DNA of 64,000 nucleotides from Sporosarcina jiandibaonis (GTDB lineage: Bacteria > Bacillota > Bacilli > Bacillales_A > Planococcaceae). The notes under the pieces were generated by a model that ran no database searches, had not been told where the DNA came from, and was given only the letters and a program-made list of their open reading frames with translations. Shown here piece by piece: positions 35,034 through 44,605 of this stretch. The DNA lies in contig NZ_JAAOIY010000001.1 of assembly GCF_013184495.1 (NCBI RefSeq), positions 186,001 to 250,000 on the forward strand. Reading direction: 5' to 3'. The position numbers were made by a program, and so were the translations under genes. The stretch's first letter is position 1. Each line of letters starts with the position of its first letter.

Positions 35034-37235
35034 ATGGCGAAAGATCGAGACATGACGGCAGAAGAAATATTTGAACTTGTTTCTTCGTATATGAATGAAG
35101 AGCACGTGAACTTTGTGAAAAAAGCTTATGAAGCATCGAAATCTGCTCATGAAGGACAATTTAGAAGCTCAGGTGAAGCTTATATTCTCCATCCGATTCA
35201 AGTTGCCGGGATTCTCGCTGAATTGGAAATGGACCCATCAACGGTTGCAGCTGGGTTTCTTCATGATGTCGTCGAGGATACAGACGTAGCTCGTGAAGAT
35301 ATTATCCGTGAATTCGGGGAAGAAGTTGCCATGCTCGTTGATGGCGTGACAAAACTTGAAAAACTGAAATTTAAATCCAAAGAAGAAAAACAAGCTGAGA
35401 ACCATCGTAAAATGTTTATCGCAATGGCCCAAGATATTCGTGTTATTTTAATTAAACTTGCGGATCGTTTACATAATATGCGTACTTTAAAACATGTATC
35501 ACCCGAAAAACAGCGTCGAGTCGCGGCTGAAACGCTTGAAATATTTGCGCCATTAGCCCATCGACTCGGTATTTCAACGATTAAATGGGAGCTTGAAGAC
35601 ATCGCCCTTCGTTATTTGAAACCTCAACAATATTACCGGATTGTCAATTTGATGAACCGGAAACGGGCGGAACGAGAAGATTATTTAGCGAATATAATGG
35701 GCCAAATAAAAACTGAAATCGGAAAAATGAATATCGAAGCGGATCTTTCGGGACGTCCAAAACATTTGTATTCCATTTATCGTAAAATGGTCATTCAAGG
35801 AAAAGAATTCAATGAAATTTATGATTTACTTGCAGTTCGAATCATTGTTTCAAGTATAAAAGATTGCTATGCAGTTCTTGGTATTATTCATACACTTTGG
35901 AAGCCTATGCCGGGTAGATTCAAAGATTATATCGCCATGCCGAAACAGAATTTATATCAATCGCTCCATACGACTGTCGTTGGACCGGGCGGAGATCCCC
36001 TTGAAGTCCAAATCAGAACTGCGGAAATGCATAAAATCGCGGAATACGGGGTTGCTGCGCACTGGGCTTATAAAGAAGGCAAGTCGCTTTCCAATGATCC
36101 AAAAGATCTGGATTCCAAACTGACATGGTTCAGAGAAATTCTTGAATTTCAAAATGAATCTTCGGATGCTGAAGAATTTATGGAATCCTTAAAATTCGAT
36201 TTGTTTTCGGATATGATCTACGTATTCACGCCGCAAAGTGATGTATTAGAACTTCCAGCTGGATCAGTGCCTATCGACTTTGCATACCGTATTCACTCCG
36301 AAATCGGAAACAGGACGATCGGCGCTAAAGTGAACGGCAAAATGGTGCCGCTTGACACCGAACTTCAGACAGGGGACATTATCGAAATTTTAACTTCTAA
36401 ACAGTCGTTCGGACCAAGCCGTGATTGGTTGAAAATCGCTAATTCATCTCAAGCGAAAAATAAAATTCGCCAATACTTTAAAAAACAACTGCGTGCAGAA
36501 AATGTTATTAAAGGTCGAGATTTAATTGAAAAAGAAATAAAAGCACAAGATTTTGTTGTTAAAGACGTATTAACCAATCAAAATATCGAACGCGTTTGTG
36601 ATAAATTCAATTTTGCTTCTGAAGAAGATATGTGTGCGGCGGTTGGCTTTAATGGAATTACGGCCGAACAAGTTGTCAATCGATTGTCGGAAAAATTGAG
36701 GAAAGAACGCCAAGAACAAAAAACAATTAATAAAATTGTATCAGATATACAAAATACATCTCAAAAAAAGCAGGTTACAGAATCCGGCGTGATTGTTAAA
36801 GGAATCGATAACTTATTAATCCGCCTATCTAAATGTTGCAATCCAGTTCCCGGGGATGACATTACTGGGTTCATCACAAAAGGACGCGGGGTTTCTGTTC
36901 ACCGGACGGATTGTCCCAACATTCTTGCGGATGATGAAAATTCCGACCGAATTATCGAGGTTGAGTGGGCTGTAGAACCAGAACAACAAAGAAAAGAGTT
37001 CCAGGTGGATATTGAAATTTCAGCTTTCGATCGCCAAGGCTTGCTCAATGAGGTCATGATGGTTGTCGCCGAAACAAAAACACCAATCGTTGCGGTAAGC
37101 GGAAAAGCAGATCGTGAAAGCATCGCAAGAATCAATATGACAATTAAAATTACGAATATCGCGCATTTGCTCAGAATTGTGGATCGTATTAAGCAAGTTC
37201 CAGATATTTATTCTGTAGAACGTGTGATTAATTAA
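35034..37235 (+). CDS. relA: Bifunctional (p)ppGpp synthetase/hydrolase
   Basis: The 733-residue Rel enzyme makes and degrades (p)ppGpp in the stringent response. Order: HD hydrolase (about 30-190; FLHDVVEDTDV), synthetase (about 225-340; RPKHLYSIYRKM, YDLLAVRIIV), TGS (about 395-455; VFTPQSDVLELPAG), a helical/zinc-finger region with SKCCNPVPGDDI, and the ACT/RRM domain (about 655-730). The hydrolase His-Asp motif is intact, so it is bifunctional as in B. subtilis. ATG after GGAGGAG. dtd follows 18 bases later, as usual. Confidence 0.97.
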   Translation: MAKDRDMTAEEIFELVSSYMNEEHVNFVKKAYEASKSAHEGQFRSSGEAYILHPIQVAGILAELEMDPSTVAAGFLHDVVEDTDVAREDIIREFGEEVAMLVDGVTKLEKLKFKSKEEKQAENHRKMFIAMAQDIRVILIKLADRLHNMRTLKHVSPEKQRRVAAETLEIFAPLAHRLGISTIKWELEDIALRYLKPQQYYRIVNLMNRKRAEREDYLANIMGQIKTEIGKMNIEADLSGRPKHLYSIYRKMVIQGKEFNEIYDLLAVRIIVSSIKDCYAVLGIIHTLWKPMPGRFKDYIAMPKQNLYQSLHTTVVGPGGDPLEVQIRTAEMHKIAEYGVAAHWAYKEGKSLSNDPKDLDSKLTWFREILEFQNESSDAEEFMESLKFDLFSDMIYVFTPQSDVLELPAGSVPIDFAYRIHSEIGNRTIGAKVNGKMVPLDTELQTGDIIEILTSKQSFGPSRDWLKIANSSQAKNKIRQYFKKQLRAENVIKGRDLIEKEIKAQDFVVKDVLTNQNIERVCDKFNFASEEDMCAAVGFNGITAEQVVNRLSEKLRKERQEQKTINKIVSDIQNTSQKKQVTESGVIVKGIDNLLIRLSKCCNPVPGDDITGFITKGRGVSVHRTDCPNILADDENSDRIIEVEWAVEPEQQRKEFQVDIEISAFDRQGLLNEVMMVVAETKTPIVAVSGKADRESIARINMTIKITNIAHLLRIVDRIKQVPDIYSVERVIN

Positions 37236-37253
37236 GTTAGGATGGGATACTGA

Positions 37254-37694
37254 ATGAGAGTTGTTTTGCAGCGTTCCGGTCCGGCTTCAGTCAAAGTGAA
37301 CGGGGAAGTCACCGGGTCAATTGAAAAAGGTTACGTGCTTCTCGTCGGAATAACACATAATGACACGATAGAAGATGCAAAATACATCGCGGGTAAAGTT
37401 GCAAACCTTCGCTTATGGGAAGATGACGAAGGGAAAATGAATCATTCGATTCTTGAAGTAGGCGGCGACATATTGTCAGTTTCACAATTTACATTGTATG
37501 CCAACACTTCAAAAGGCAGACGCCCAAGTTATATCGATGCGGCTAGACCTGAACAAGCAGACGAGTTATGGAATATTTTTAATGAGTTGCTTGAACAAGA
37601 AGGCCTGAAAGTCGAAACAGGCATTTTCGGCGCTATGATGGATGTTGACCTGGTGAACGATGGACCTGTTACGGTTATTATTGACTCGAAGTAA
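37254..37694 (+). CDS. dtd: D-aminoacyl-tRNA deacylase
   Basis: The 146-residue enzyme hydrolyses D-aminoacyl-tRNAs and glycyl-tRNA-Ala mischarges. Signature SQFTLYA (about 77-83) and the cis-proline motif NDGPVTVII near the C-terminus are present. It is probably co-transcribed with relA and closed by a terminator. Length matches B. subtilis Dtd. Confidence 0.96.
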   Translation: MRVVLQRSGPASVKVNGEVTGSIEKGYVLLVGITHNDTIEDAKYIAGKVANLRLWEDDEGKMNHSILEVGGDILSVSQFTLYANTSKGRRPSYIDAARPEQADELWNIFNELLEQEGLKVETGIFGAMMDVDLVNDGPVTVIIDSK

Positions 37695-37722
37695 AAATGG
37701 TTATCTAACTAAATAGAAATTG

Positions 37723-37749
37723 AAAGGGCTCGCTTTTCGCGAGCCCTTT
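37723..37749 (+). terminator. Terminator after dtd
   Basis: AAAGGGCTCGC / GCGAGCCCTTT with a 5-base loop. Only short T content follows, but the stem is strong and could act on both strands. Confidence 0.82.
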
Positions 37750-37837
37750 AGAATGTCTAATAATATGGGATTATTTTTTTAGGACATCCAGCGAGTAGTT
37801 GCCATTCATTACTTCAACATTTCTTGATTCGGGGATC

Positions 37838-37925
37838 TTTAGTCGGTAAAAGCAGGAGGAAATAAACGGCTTTAGTCGTTTGGAGACAGGCATTGGTCGC
37901 TTTGGTAGCTGCTTTGGTCGTTTGA
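37838..37925. repeat. Short degenerate CTTTRGTCGTTT repeats
   Basis: CTTTAGTCGG, CTTTAGTCGTTTGG, ATTGGTCGCTTTGG and CTTTGGTCGTTTG follow one another at roughly 20-30-base steps in the dtd-amidase gap. No ORF. This 469-base gap also holds an 18-bp palindrome, a deleted copy of the dispersed repeat and a 15-bp tandem repeat. Confidence 0.6.
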
Positions 37926-37942
37926 CTCATTACTTGCCAGCA

Positions 37943-37960
37943 TGTCCATCTAGATGGACA
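37943..37960. repeat. Perfect 18-bp palindrome
   Basis: TGTCCATCTAGATGGACA is exactly self-complementary with no loop, a shape typical of a dimeric repressor operator, but neither flanking gene starts nearby. Confidence 0.6.
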
Positions 37961-37990
37961 GACAATAATAATTAAACATTCTAGGAATTA

Positions 37991-38034
37991 GTTGATTGGA
38001 GTGCAGGGCGGTGACTCCCGGAACGGAAATCAAC
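37991..38034 (+). repeat. Internally deleted copy D of the dispersed repeat
   Basis: 44 bp. Both ends, GTTGATT and AATCAAC, and the internal GGCGGTGACTCCCG block are kept while about 80 interior bases are missing compared with copy B. Confidence 0.75.
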
Positions 38035-38043
38035 AGTCTATAT

Positions 38044-38080
38044 AACCATGGAAACCTTAACCATGGAAACCTTAACAATG
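38044..38080. repeat. 15-bp tandem repeat
   Basis: AACCATGGAAACCTT occurs twice without change and then partly (AACAATGAA). Confidence 0.8.
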
Positions 38081-38114
38081 AATTACGCTATTATTTATAA
38101 CCATAAATTAATTC

Positions 38115-38157
38115 GAAAAAAAGTGTACAGGGAATGTCATCCCCATACACTTTTTCG
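38115..38157 (-). terminator. Terminator for the SH3b amidase gene
   Basis: AAAAAGTGTA / TACACTTTTT outer stem and a GGG/CCC inner part; lies seven bases beyond the minus-strand stop and is A-rich on the plus side, so T-rich for the minus transcript. Confidence 0.85.
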
Positions 38158-38163
38158 GTAAGG

Positions 38164-39696
38164 TTATTTTTTTAATTGATTATCAAAGAAAGTAATGAGC
38201 CCTTGATAAATTCCTTGTGTAGCTTGTTCGCGGAAGCTTTCTGAGTTGACGCTGCTTTCCTCGATTGCATTTGATAAAAATCCTAATTCTAGTAAAATAG
38301 CATTTTGTCTATTTTCCCGTAAAACTAAATAATTCGCTGGTTGAGCGCCTCTGTTACGTAGCGGTATGGCTGAAGCTAGACCGTTATTTACTGCAACCGC
38401 GAGTTCTCTTTGATAACCGTGCGTGTAATACGTTGTAAAACCTTTTATCGATGAATCGATCGAAGCATCATAATGAACGCTTATGAAAGCATCAGCCTCA
38501 TTTTGATGACTAATCGATACACGTTTTTGAAGGGAAATGAATGTATCCATATTGCGCGTAAGGACAACATTTGCACCCGCGGATTTCAACTTTCTCGCCA
38601 GCATCTCAGCGGTTCGCTGTGTCACAAGCTTTTCGAAAGTTCCATTGACGCCAATCGTGCCGGTATCAAATCCGCCGTGGCCTGGATCAATTACAATGTT
38701 TAACCCATTCAAAGTCCCTGGTACACGATTCTTCTTAATCGGTTTTACAGTTGAATCCTGCCCGTCATTGATAGAAACGACCCAGGCTGCCACAAACGCT
38801 GTCTCGCCCGATGGCAATCGTACTTCATACCAATCTTGTGTTTCTGAAATGATAGGAAACTGGTTTCCTGCATTTGCGCGCATAATAACTTCCGAAGAAG
38901 TAGTTGCATTTCTACGAAGGTTTGTTCCATCAGATAGAATATAAGCCTTTTTTGGTGTTGATTTCACATCGGTATGATTTGATTTTGTATTAGTTAGTTT
39001 CCCGTGGAAAGAGTAAACCCATCCGCTTTTTCCTTTACCAAGTTCTAATTTAACCCAATTGCCGCTTTTTTCGAGTACTTTGAATGTACTTCCTTTTTTA
39101 ATAAGGCCAATTCGTTTGGATGATAAATCGCCATAACTACGAACGTTCAGACCGTTTACAGCGACAGTAAAGTATTTATGTTCAATTGAAGAGCTGTTAG
39201 ACTTGCTTGCTTGATCTGGTAACGTAGTCGAAATATAGCTAGTATGTACCCAACCGACTATCCCGTTGAAATTAACGCTTGTCCAATCGCCTTGTTGTCC
39301 CGTTTTCGAAGCGACGTCTCCAGCATTCATTTGCGTAAGCACGTTTGCCGAAGTAGAAGGTTTAGCTCGTACGTTCAAGCGATTAACTTGGGAAGCAATC
39401 TCTGAATTGTTTTGGGTCCGCGTCCCATTGTCGTTAATCGTGTGCCATTTTGCTATCCAACCTTTTTTGCCTTTGAATTGTATCTCGTACCAATCGCCGT
39501 AAGTCGACAATATACTGACTTTATCTTTTTTATTCAAAGTAGAAATCACGCCGTAAGATAGACCCGGACCGGAACGAATATTGAGTCGATCAGTATCGAT
39601 AATAGCTGCCTCTGATTGCGCTTCTGTTCTAGAAAAATCTGATGCGAGAACAAAAATAAGAACGAATATGAGAGCAATTTTTCCAAATCTACTCAA
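38164..39696 (-). CDS. N-acetylmuramoyl-L-alanine amidase with four SH3b domains
   Basis: The 510-residue secreted enzyme has a signal peptide (about 1-26, cleavage near TEAQSEAA), four bacterial SH3 domains (about 30-88, 100-158, 172-234 and 248-310; each with a LNVRAKPS-like start) and a C-terminal zinc Amidase_3 catalytic domain (about 335-508; NIVIDPGHGGFDTG, a Glu in FEKLVTQRT, and VHYDAS). It cuts the stem peptide from muramic acid in the cell wall. B. subtilis yrvJ has the same architecture and position between dtd and hisS. It is opposite in strand to its neighbours and bounded by a terminator. The exact physiological role (cell separation or lysis) is unknown. Confidence 0.92.
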   Translation of the reverse strand: MSRFGKIALIFVLIFVLASDFSRTEAQSEAAIIDTDRLNIRSGPGLSYGVISTLNKKDKVSILSTYGDWYEIQFKGKKGWIAKWHTINDNGTRTQNNSEIASQVNRLNVRAKPSTSANVLTQMNAGDVASKTGQQGDWTSVNFNGIVGWVHTSYISTTLPDQASKSNSSSIEHKYFTVAVNGLNVRSYGDLSSKRIGLIKKGSTFKVLEKSGNWVKLELGKGKSGWVYSFHGKLTNTKSNHTDVKSTPKKAYILSDGTNLRRNATTSSEVIMRANAGNQFPIISETQDWYEVRLPSGETAFVAAWVVSINDGQDSTVKPIKKNRVPGTLNGLNIVIDPGHGGFDTGTIGVNGTFEKLVTQRTAEMLARKLKSAGANVVLTRNMDTFISLQKRVSISHQNEADAFISVHYDASIDSSIKGFTTYYTHGYQRELAVAVNNGLASAIPLRNRGAQPANYLVLRENRQNAILLELGFLSNAIEESSVNSESFREQATQGIYQGLITFFDNQLKK

Positions 39697-39765
39697 ATCA
39701 TCATCTCCTCTTTTAATCTAGTATAAGGCAAATGTTAACAAAAAACTACAATTTTAGCTAAAAGG

Positions 39766-39794
39766 TTGACATGGCTATTAAAAATCATTAAGCT
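39766..39794 (+). promoter_or_regulatory. Sigma-A promoter of the hisS-aspS T-box transcript
   Basis: Consensus TTGACA (39766-39771), 17-base spacer, TAAGCT (39789-39794). Confidence 0.65.
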
Positions 39795-39832
39795 AATGTG
39801 TAACTAACAATAAATTTACTTATGACGTGGAA

Positions 39833-40073
39833 AGTAATTGTATTGCTGTTTGACTAGAGAGGGACGGACGTGGCTGAAATCCATCCTACAAACAAATGCA
39901 GCGAACAACACCACCGAGGTTCTTTACTGAACGAAACTATTTCATTAGGTAAAGACGGTTATCGGCCGTTATACGATTTACGAGTGGGCACGTATTGTGC
40001 CAATTAGGGTGGAACCGCGGAAGCTATAAAGGCTCTCGTCCCTTGCATATGCAAGGGATGGGGGTCTTTTTTT
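39833..40073 (+). promoter_or_regulatory. T-box leader of hisS-aspS
   Basis: The T-box sequence AGGGTGGAACCGCGG is at 40006-40020, followed by the terminator CCCTTGC-ATAT-GCAAGGG with a T-run (40040-40073). A GAACAACACCACC segment at 39903-39915 offers CAC codons as the histidine specifier (39909-39911 or 39912-39914). Uncharged tRNA would stabilise the antiterminator and allow hisS transcription. Confidence 0.93.
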
Positions 40074-40095
40074 TATTTTCGAAAGGAGAATAATA

Positions 40096-41370
40096 ATGAA
40101 TTTCAAAGTGCCAAGAGGAACACAGGATATATTACCGTCCGAAACGTGGAAGTGGCAAAAAGTTGAGAAGCTTATTAATGAAGTATGTGAAATGTACCGG
40201 TATAAAGAAATCCGGACGCCGATGTTCGAACAAACTGAGTTGTTTCAACGCCTGGTAGGGGAGACAACAGACGTTGTTCAAAAAGAAATGTATACTTTTA
40301 CAGACCGAGGAAATCGGTCAATGACGTTACGACCTGAAGGAACTGCGCCGGTTGTACGTTCTTATGTTGAACAAAAAATGTTTGGATATCCGGACCAGCC
40401 CGTCAAACTATTTTATACGGGGCCAATGTTTCGTTATGAACGTCAACAAGCCGGCAGGTACCGACAGTTCGTGCAATTCGGTGTTGAAGCAATTGGAAGT
40501 AATGATCCAGCAATTGACGCTGAAGTTATTGCATTGGCGTTAGACGTTTATAAACGCGCGGGATTAACTGATTTAAAATTGGTGATAAACTCCCTAGGAG
40601 ATACAGAATGCAGAGCGTCACATAAAAAAGCGCTAATTGCACATTTTAAACCGCATATTGAAGAATTTTGTTCGGATTGCAAGTCAAGACTAGAAAACAA
40701 TCCGCTTCGAATATTGGACTGTAAAGTAGATGCCGAAAATCTGTTAATCGCTTCTGCTCCTTCGCTTGCGGATTATTTAAATGATGACTCAGCGGCATAT
40801 TTCAAGGAAGTACTAAATTATTTGGATGATGCGAATATCGATTATGAAGTCGACGCAACGCTTGTTCGCGGACTCGATTATTATAATCATACCGCATTTG
40901 AAATCATGAGCACTTCAGCTGGATTTGGAGCGATCACTACGCTGTGCGGCGGCGGGAGATACAATGGGCTTGCTGAAGATATTGGCGGACCTTCAGCGCC
41001 GGGCATCGGCTTCGCAATGAGTATTGAGCGTCTTCTTCTAGCGCTAGAAGCTGAAGGTAAATCATTTGATGACGAGTCGGCTCTTGACGTTTATGTCGTC
41101 ACGCTTGGCGACGAGGCAAAACGAGCCGGTATCAAACTGCTCGGTCAATTAAGAGAAGCTGGAATTCGTTCTGATACCGATTATTTAGGCCGGAAAATGA
41201 AGGCGCAAATGAAATCAGCAGATCGTCTTAATGCGAAAACGGTGATCGTCATCGGTGAAAATGAAGTAGCCGAAAACGTAGTCATGCTTCGAAATATGGC
41301 GAATCGTTCGCAAGAAAAGGTAGCTACTCAAGATTTAGTACAAAAGTTAAATGGAATTCTGAAAGTTTAA
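40096..41370 (+). CDS. hisS: Histidyl-tRNA synthetase
   Basis: The 424-residue class II synthetase has motif 1 ([15 protein letters not shown]), motif 2 ([14 protein letters not shown]), the histidine-specific motifs [14 protein letters not shown] and GGGRYNGL, motif 3 ([13 protein letters not shown]) and the anticodon-binding domain (about 330-420). The ATG follows AAAGGAG. It is expressed behind a T-box and coupled to aspS 26 bases downstream, as in B. subtilis. Confidence 0.98.
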   Translation: MNFKVPRGTQDILPSETWKWQKVEKLINEVCEMYRYKEIRTPMFEQTELFQRLVGETTDVVQKEMYTFTDRGNRSMTLRPEGTAPVVRSYVEQKMFGYPDQPVKLFYTGPMFRYERQQAGRYRQFVQFGVEAIGSNDPAIDAEVIALALDVYKRAGLTDLKLVINSLGDTECRASHKKALIAHFKPHIEEFCSDCKSRLENNPLRILDCKVDAENLLIASAPSLADYLNDDSAAYFKEVLNYLDDANIDYEVDATLVRGLDYYNHTAFEIMSTSAGFGAITTLCGGGRYNGLAEDIGGPSAPGIGFAMSIERLLLALEAEGKSFDDESALDVYVVTLGDEAKRAGIKLLGQLREAGIRSDTDYLGRKMKAQMKSADRLNAKTVIVIGENEVAENVVMLRNMANRSQEKVATQDLVQKLNGILKV

Positions 41371-41395
41371 AGTAAATGGAAGGCGGATGACTGTC

Positions 41396-43156
41396 ATGCA
41401 ACAACGAACACATTATTGCGGCGAAATAACTGAAACAGATATAGGAAACATAGTAACATTAAAGGGATGGGTGCACATTAGACGTGATCTCGGCGGATTA
41501 ATATTCATTGATCTTCGGGACCGTTCTGGAACTGTTCAAGCGGTATTCAATCCGACATTTTCGCAAGAAGCCCTTGAAATTGCAGAAACAGTTCGTAACG
41601 AATATGTGCTAAGTATTACTGGTGAAGTAATTGCCCGAGAAGAAAAACAAAAGAACCCGAATATGAAAACAGGTTCCATTGAAATTAAAGTAAGTGACGT
41701 TACGGTTATTAATAAGGCGAAAACACCGGTTTTTCAAATAGAAGATGAGACAGATGTAGGCGAAGATGTACGATTGAAATATCGTTATTTAGATTTGCGT
41801 CGTCCAAAATTAGCAAGAACATTTAAAATGCGATCTGATATAACGAAGACAGTTCGTAATTTCTTGGATGATGAAGGATTTCTGGAAGTGGAAACACCAA
41901 TACTGACGAAATCGACACCTGAAGGAGCTAGAGACTATTTAGTTCCGAGCAGGGTGCATGAAGGCGAATTTTATGCGCTGCCGCAATCTCCGCAATTATT
42001 TAAGCAATTATTGATGGTTTCCGGGTTCGACCGCTATTACCAGATAGCACGCTGTTTCCGGGACGAGGATTTACGTGCAGATCGCCAACCAGAATTCACG
42101 CAAATCGATATGGAAATGAGTTTCATGTCAATCGAAGAAATTATTGAATTGAATGAACGCCTCATGAAAAAAGTGATGAAAAACGTCAAAGGAATAGATA
42201 TTGAAACTCCCTTCAAACGAATCCCTTATGATGAAGCGATGGCAAGATACGGTTCTGACAAGCCGGACACGCGTTTTGAAATGGAATTAACAGATGTATC
42301 TGAAGTTGTTAAAGATGCGCCATTTAAAGTGTTTAGCGGGACGGTTGAATCCGGCGGCCAAGTAAAGCTTATTAATGTGAAAAATGGGGCGGATGATTAC
42401 TCCCGTAAAGACATTGATGGATTAGGCGAATATGCAGCGTTATACGGAGCGAAAGGTCTGGCTTGGTTGAAAGTGACTGAAGAAGGTTTTACAGGACCGA
42501 TTGCAAGATTTTTCGAAGGCGAGTTAGCGAACTCATTGCAACAGGCTGCTGACGCAGAAGCTGGAGACCTTCTTTTGTTCGTCGCTGACAAAAAGAAGGT
42601 TGTCGCGGATGCATTAGGCGCGCTTCGCGTTAAAATCGGGAAAGAACGCGGACTTATTGATGAGTCGATATTCAATTTCCTTTGGGTTACGGAGTGGCCG
42701 TTATTTGAATATGACGAAGAAGAAGGACGTTATTATGCGGCACATCACCCGTTCACGATGCCGGCAAATGAAGAAGAATTAGAAAGCAACCCGGGAGAAG
42801 TGAAAGCACAAGCTTACGACTTGGTGTTAAATGGTTATGAACTAGGCGGGGGATCGCTGCGTATTTATCAGCGCGAACTACAGGAAAAAATGTTTAAAGC
42901 ACTCGGATTTACAGAAGAGGATGCTAAAGAACAATTCGGTTTCTTGCTAGATGCATTTGAGTATGGAACGCCGCCGCATGGTGGAATCGCATTCGGACTC
43001 GACCGAATTGTCATGATTTTATCAGGGGCAACGAATTTAAGAGATACGATTGCATTCCCCAAAACAGCAAGCGCAAGTGATTTGCTAACAGCTGCGCCAG
43101 ATGATGTTGCTGAAAGTCAACTTGCAGAACTTGGTATAAAAATCGCTAAAAAGTAA
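41396..43156 (+). CDS. aspS: Aspartyl-tRNA synthetase
   Basis: The 586-residue bacterial-type class II synthetase has an N-terminal OB anticodon-binding domain (about 1-105), the catalytic core with [11 protein letters not shown] and [16 protein letters not shown], a GAD insertion domain (about 280-420) and motif 3 [16 protein letters not shown] 41396 is nine bases after GGCGG and gives [10 protein letters not shown] like the B. subtilis protein; an upstream ATG at 41387 is too near the ribosome site. It shares the T-box control of hisS. Confidence 0.97.
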   Translation: MQQRTHYCGEITETDIGNIVTLKGWVHIRRDLGGLIFIDLRDRSGTVQAVFNPTFSQEALEIAETVRNEYVLSITGEVIAREEKQKNPNMKTGSIEIKVSDVTVINKAKTPVFQIEDETDVGEDVRLKYRYLDLRRPKLARTFKMRSDITKTVRNFLDDEGFLEVETPILTKSTPEGARDYLVPSRVHEGEFYALPQSPQLFKQLLMVSGFDRYYQIARCFRDEDLRADRQPEFTQIDMEMSFMSIEEIIELNERLMKKVMKNVKGIDIETPFKRIPYDEAMARYGSDKPDTRFEMELTDVSEVVKDAPFKVFSGTVESGGQVKLINVKNGADDYSRKDIDGLGEYAALYGAKGLAWLKVTEEGFTGPIARFFEGELANSLQQAADAEAGDLLLFVADKKKVVADALGALRVKIGKERGLIDESIFNFLWVTEWPLFEYDEEEGRYYAAHHPFTMPANEEELESNPGEVKAQAYDLVLNGYELGGGSLRIYQRELQEKMFKALGFTEEDAKEQFGFLLDAFEYGTPPHGGIAFGLDRIVMILSGATNLRDTIAFPKTASASDLLTAAPDDVAESQLAELGIKIAKK

Positions 43157-43204
43157 TTGACTCAAATATTCCTCCATTAGTAAAAATTTATTCTAGTAAA
43201 TTGA

Positions 43205-43233
43205 TTGAACTCTTTTATAAAGTATGGTAATCT
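43205..43233 (+). promoter_or_regulatory. Sigma-A promoter of 6S RNA
   Basis: TTGAAC, 17-base spacer, TAATCT; the first base of the predicted RNA falls about 8-10 bases later. Confidence 0.7.
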
Positions 43234-43242
43234 TACATTAAT

Positions 43243-43430
43243 ACGAATCCTGAAGTGTTCGTTATTTGTCCTTTAAGTTTTGACCGAACATTTCTATCGT
43301 AGGGAGTTCACATTTCAATTCGGATGACATGCCCCTCAGGGGACGTCAAAACAATTGAATAGGACACCCACCTGCCGAGTGCGGGTTCAAAACGATAACT
43401 TCAAAGACGGCATATTCGGGATTCGTCCTT
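43243..43430 (+). ncRNA. ssrS: 6S RNA
   Basis: A ~188-base non-coding segment with a closing stem ACGAATCCTGAA / TTCGGGATTCGT and a long interrupted hairpin (GGGAGTTCAC.., TGCCCCTCAGGGGAC, CCCACCTGCCGAGTGCGGG), the overall form of 6S RNA, which mimics an open promoter and binds the vegetative RNA polymerase. The gene lies between aspS and tcdA exactly where B. subtilis bsrA (6S-1) lies. It has a clear promoter, and a terminator follows. Identification is by structure and position; primary sequence of 6S RNA is poorly conserved. Confidence 0.85.
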
Positions 43431-43444
43431 TTGAAGAACTTAAT

Positions 43445-43476
43445 CCTCTCTGGTGAAATTGCGGAGAGGTTTTTTA
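43445..43476 (+). terminator. Terminator downstream of 6S RNA
   Basis: CCTCTC / GAGAGG stem with 13-base loop and six T. Confidence 0.85.
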
Positions 43477-43532
43477 TTGGCAAAAATAAAATTTACTGAA
43501 AAACTTTTACTTATGGAAAGGCGGGGTTTCCT

Positions 43533-44300
43533 TTGTTGCACCAATTTTCACGAAATGAATTAGCAATAGGAAAAGAAGGCGTCGAACGCATGCGGGGCAT
43601 GACGGTCGCTATTTTAGGCATCGGCGGCGTTGGTTCTTTTGCTGCAGAGGCTTGTGCAAGAAGCGGGATTGGACGCATTATTCTCGTTGATAAAGATGAT
43701 GTTGATATTACAAATGTGAATCGGCAACTCGTAGCCTATCTTTCGACAGTCGGTCGTTCAAAGGCTGAAGTTATGAAAGAAAGAATTGCCGATATAAATA
43801 AAGACTGTGAAGTCATTTCACTTCAGATGTTTTACACAGAAGAAACGGCAGATGAGTTTTTTAGTTATAAACCTGATTACGTCATAGATGCTTCTGATAC
43901 GATCAGTTACAAAATACATCTTGCAGAGCAATGTATCGCAAGAAACATAAAAATAATCGCGTGCATGGGTGTCGCAAACAAAATGGATCCAACGCGTTTG
44001 CAGATTGCTGATATATCTAAAACCCATACTGATCCATTAGCAAAAGTTATTCGACTGCGATTGCGAAAAGCCGGTATTTCAAAAGGACTTCCAGTTGTAT
44101 TCACGGATGAAAGTCCTTTAGTGATTCGGGAAGATGTTGTGGGTACTGTCGGAAAGCCGAATGCACCGATTCGTAAAGCTGAAATGCCGCCAGCATCGAA
44201 TGCATTCGTGCCATCTGTTGCTGGACTCATTTGCGCGAGCTGGGTCATGAATGATATCGTAGCCGATATTCCAATCCAGCGAGTGAAAGATAAAGTATAA
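43533..44300 (+). CDS. tcdA: tRNA threonylcarbamoyladenosine dehydratase (TcdA/YrvM)
   Basis: The 255-residue ThiF/E1-like enzyme cyclises t6A37 in tRNA to ct6A. The nucleotide-binding GIGGVGSFAAEACARSG (about 29-45), the adenylation segment LVDKDDVDITNVNRQ and the DASDTISYK region are typical. TTG at 43533 is used after GGCGGGG; a second TTG at 43536 is equally possible. B. subtilis yrvM occupies the same place after aspS and 6S RNA. A terminator follows. Confidence 0.93.
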   Translation: MLHQFSRNELAIGKEGVERMRGMTVAILGIGGVGSFAAEACARSGIGRIILVDKDDVDITNVNRQLVAYLSTVGRSKAEVMKERIADINKDCEVISLQMFYTEETADEFFSYKPDYVIDASDTISYKIHLAEQCIARNIKIIACMGVANKMDPTRLQIADISKTHTDPLAKVIRLRLRKAGISKGLPVVFTDESPLVIREDVVGTVGKPNAPIRKAEMPPASNAFVPSVAGLICASWVMNDIVADIPIQRVKDKV

Positions 44301-44317
44301 TAGGAAATTAATTAACT

Positions 44318-44349
44318 AACCTTCATTTTTAATAAAATGAGGGTTTTTT
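44318..44349 (+). terminator. Terminator after tcdA
   Basis: AACCTTCATTTT / AAAATGAGGGTT with 4-base loop and T-run. Confidence 0.9.
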
Positions 44350-44605
44350 GCTGTATTAAATGATATTTTTTAATAAAGTTTGATTAATTTTCACCAATTC
44401 GGGTATAGAGGTAGCACCTATAACTATGCGATTTGCTAGAGGCTTTTCATAAAACTGCGTCATGTTGCGGTTTGCTATGAATATTATAGTCTGGTACCAT
44501 GAAAAACATATCTGAATTTCAATGATTCAAGATTACTAGGAGGAGGTCGGTGTTCAGTCATTGATTCGGAAAAAATAAAATAGTTAAAAGGAGTTTGGAT
44601 TCGAT
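44350..44605. other. Leader region of the betaine transporter operon
   Basis: AT-rich with no ORF. It ends in AGGAGGAGG (about 44537) and a second site AAAAGGAG (about 44586) before the ATG. No certain promoter; TTGCTA (about 44469), a 17-base gap and TACCAT is the best pair. Osmotic control signals could not be recognised by eye. Confidence 0.4.
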
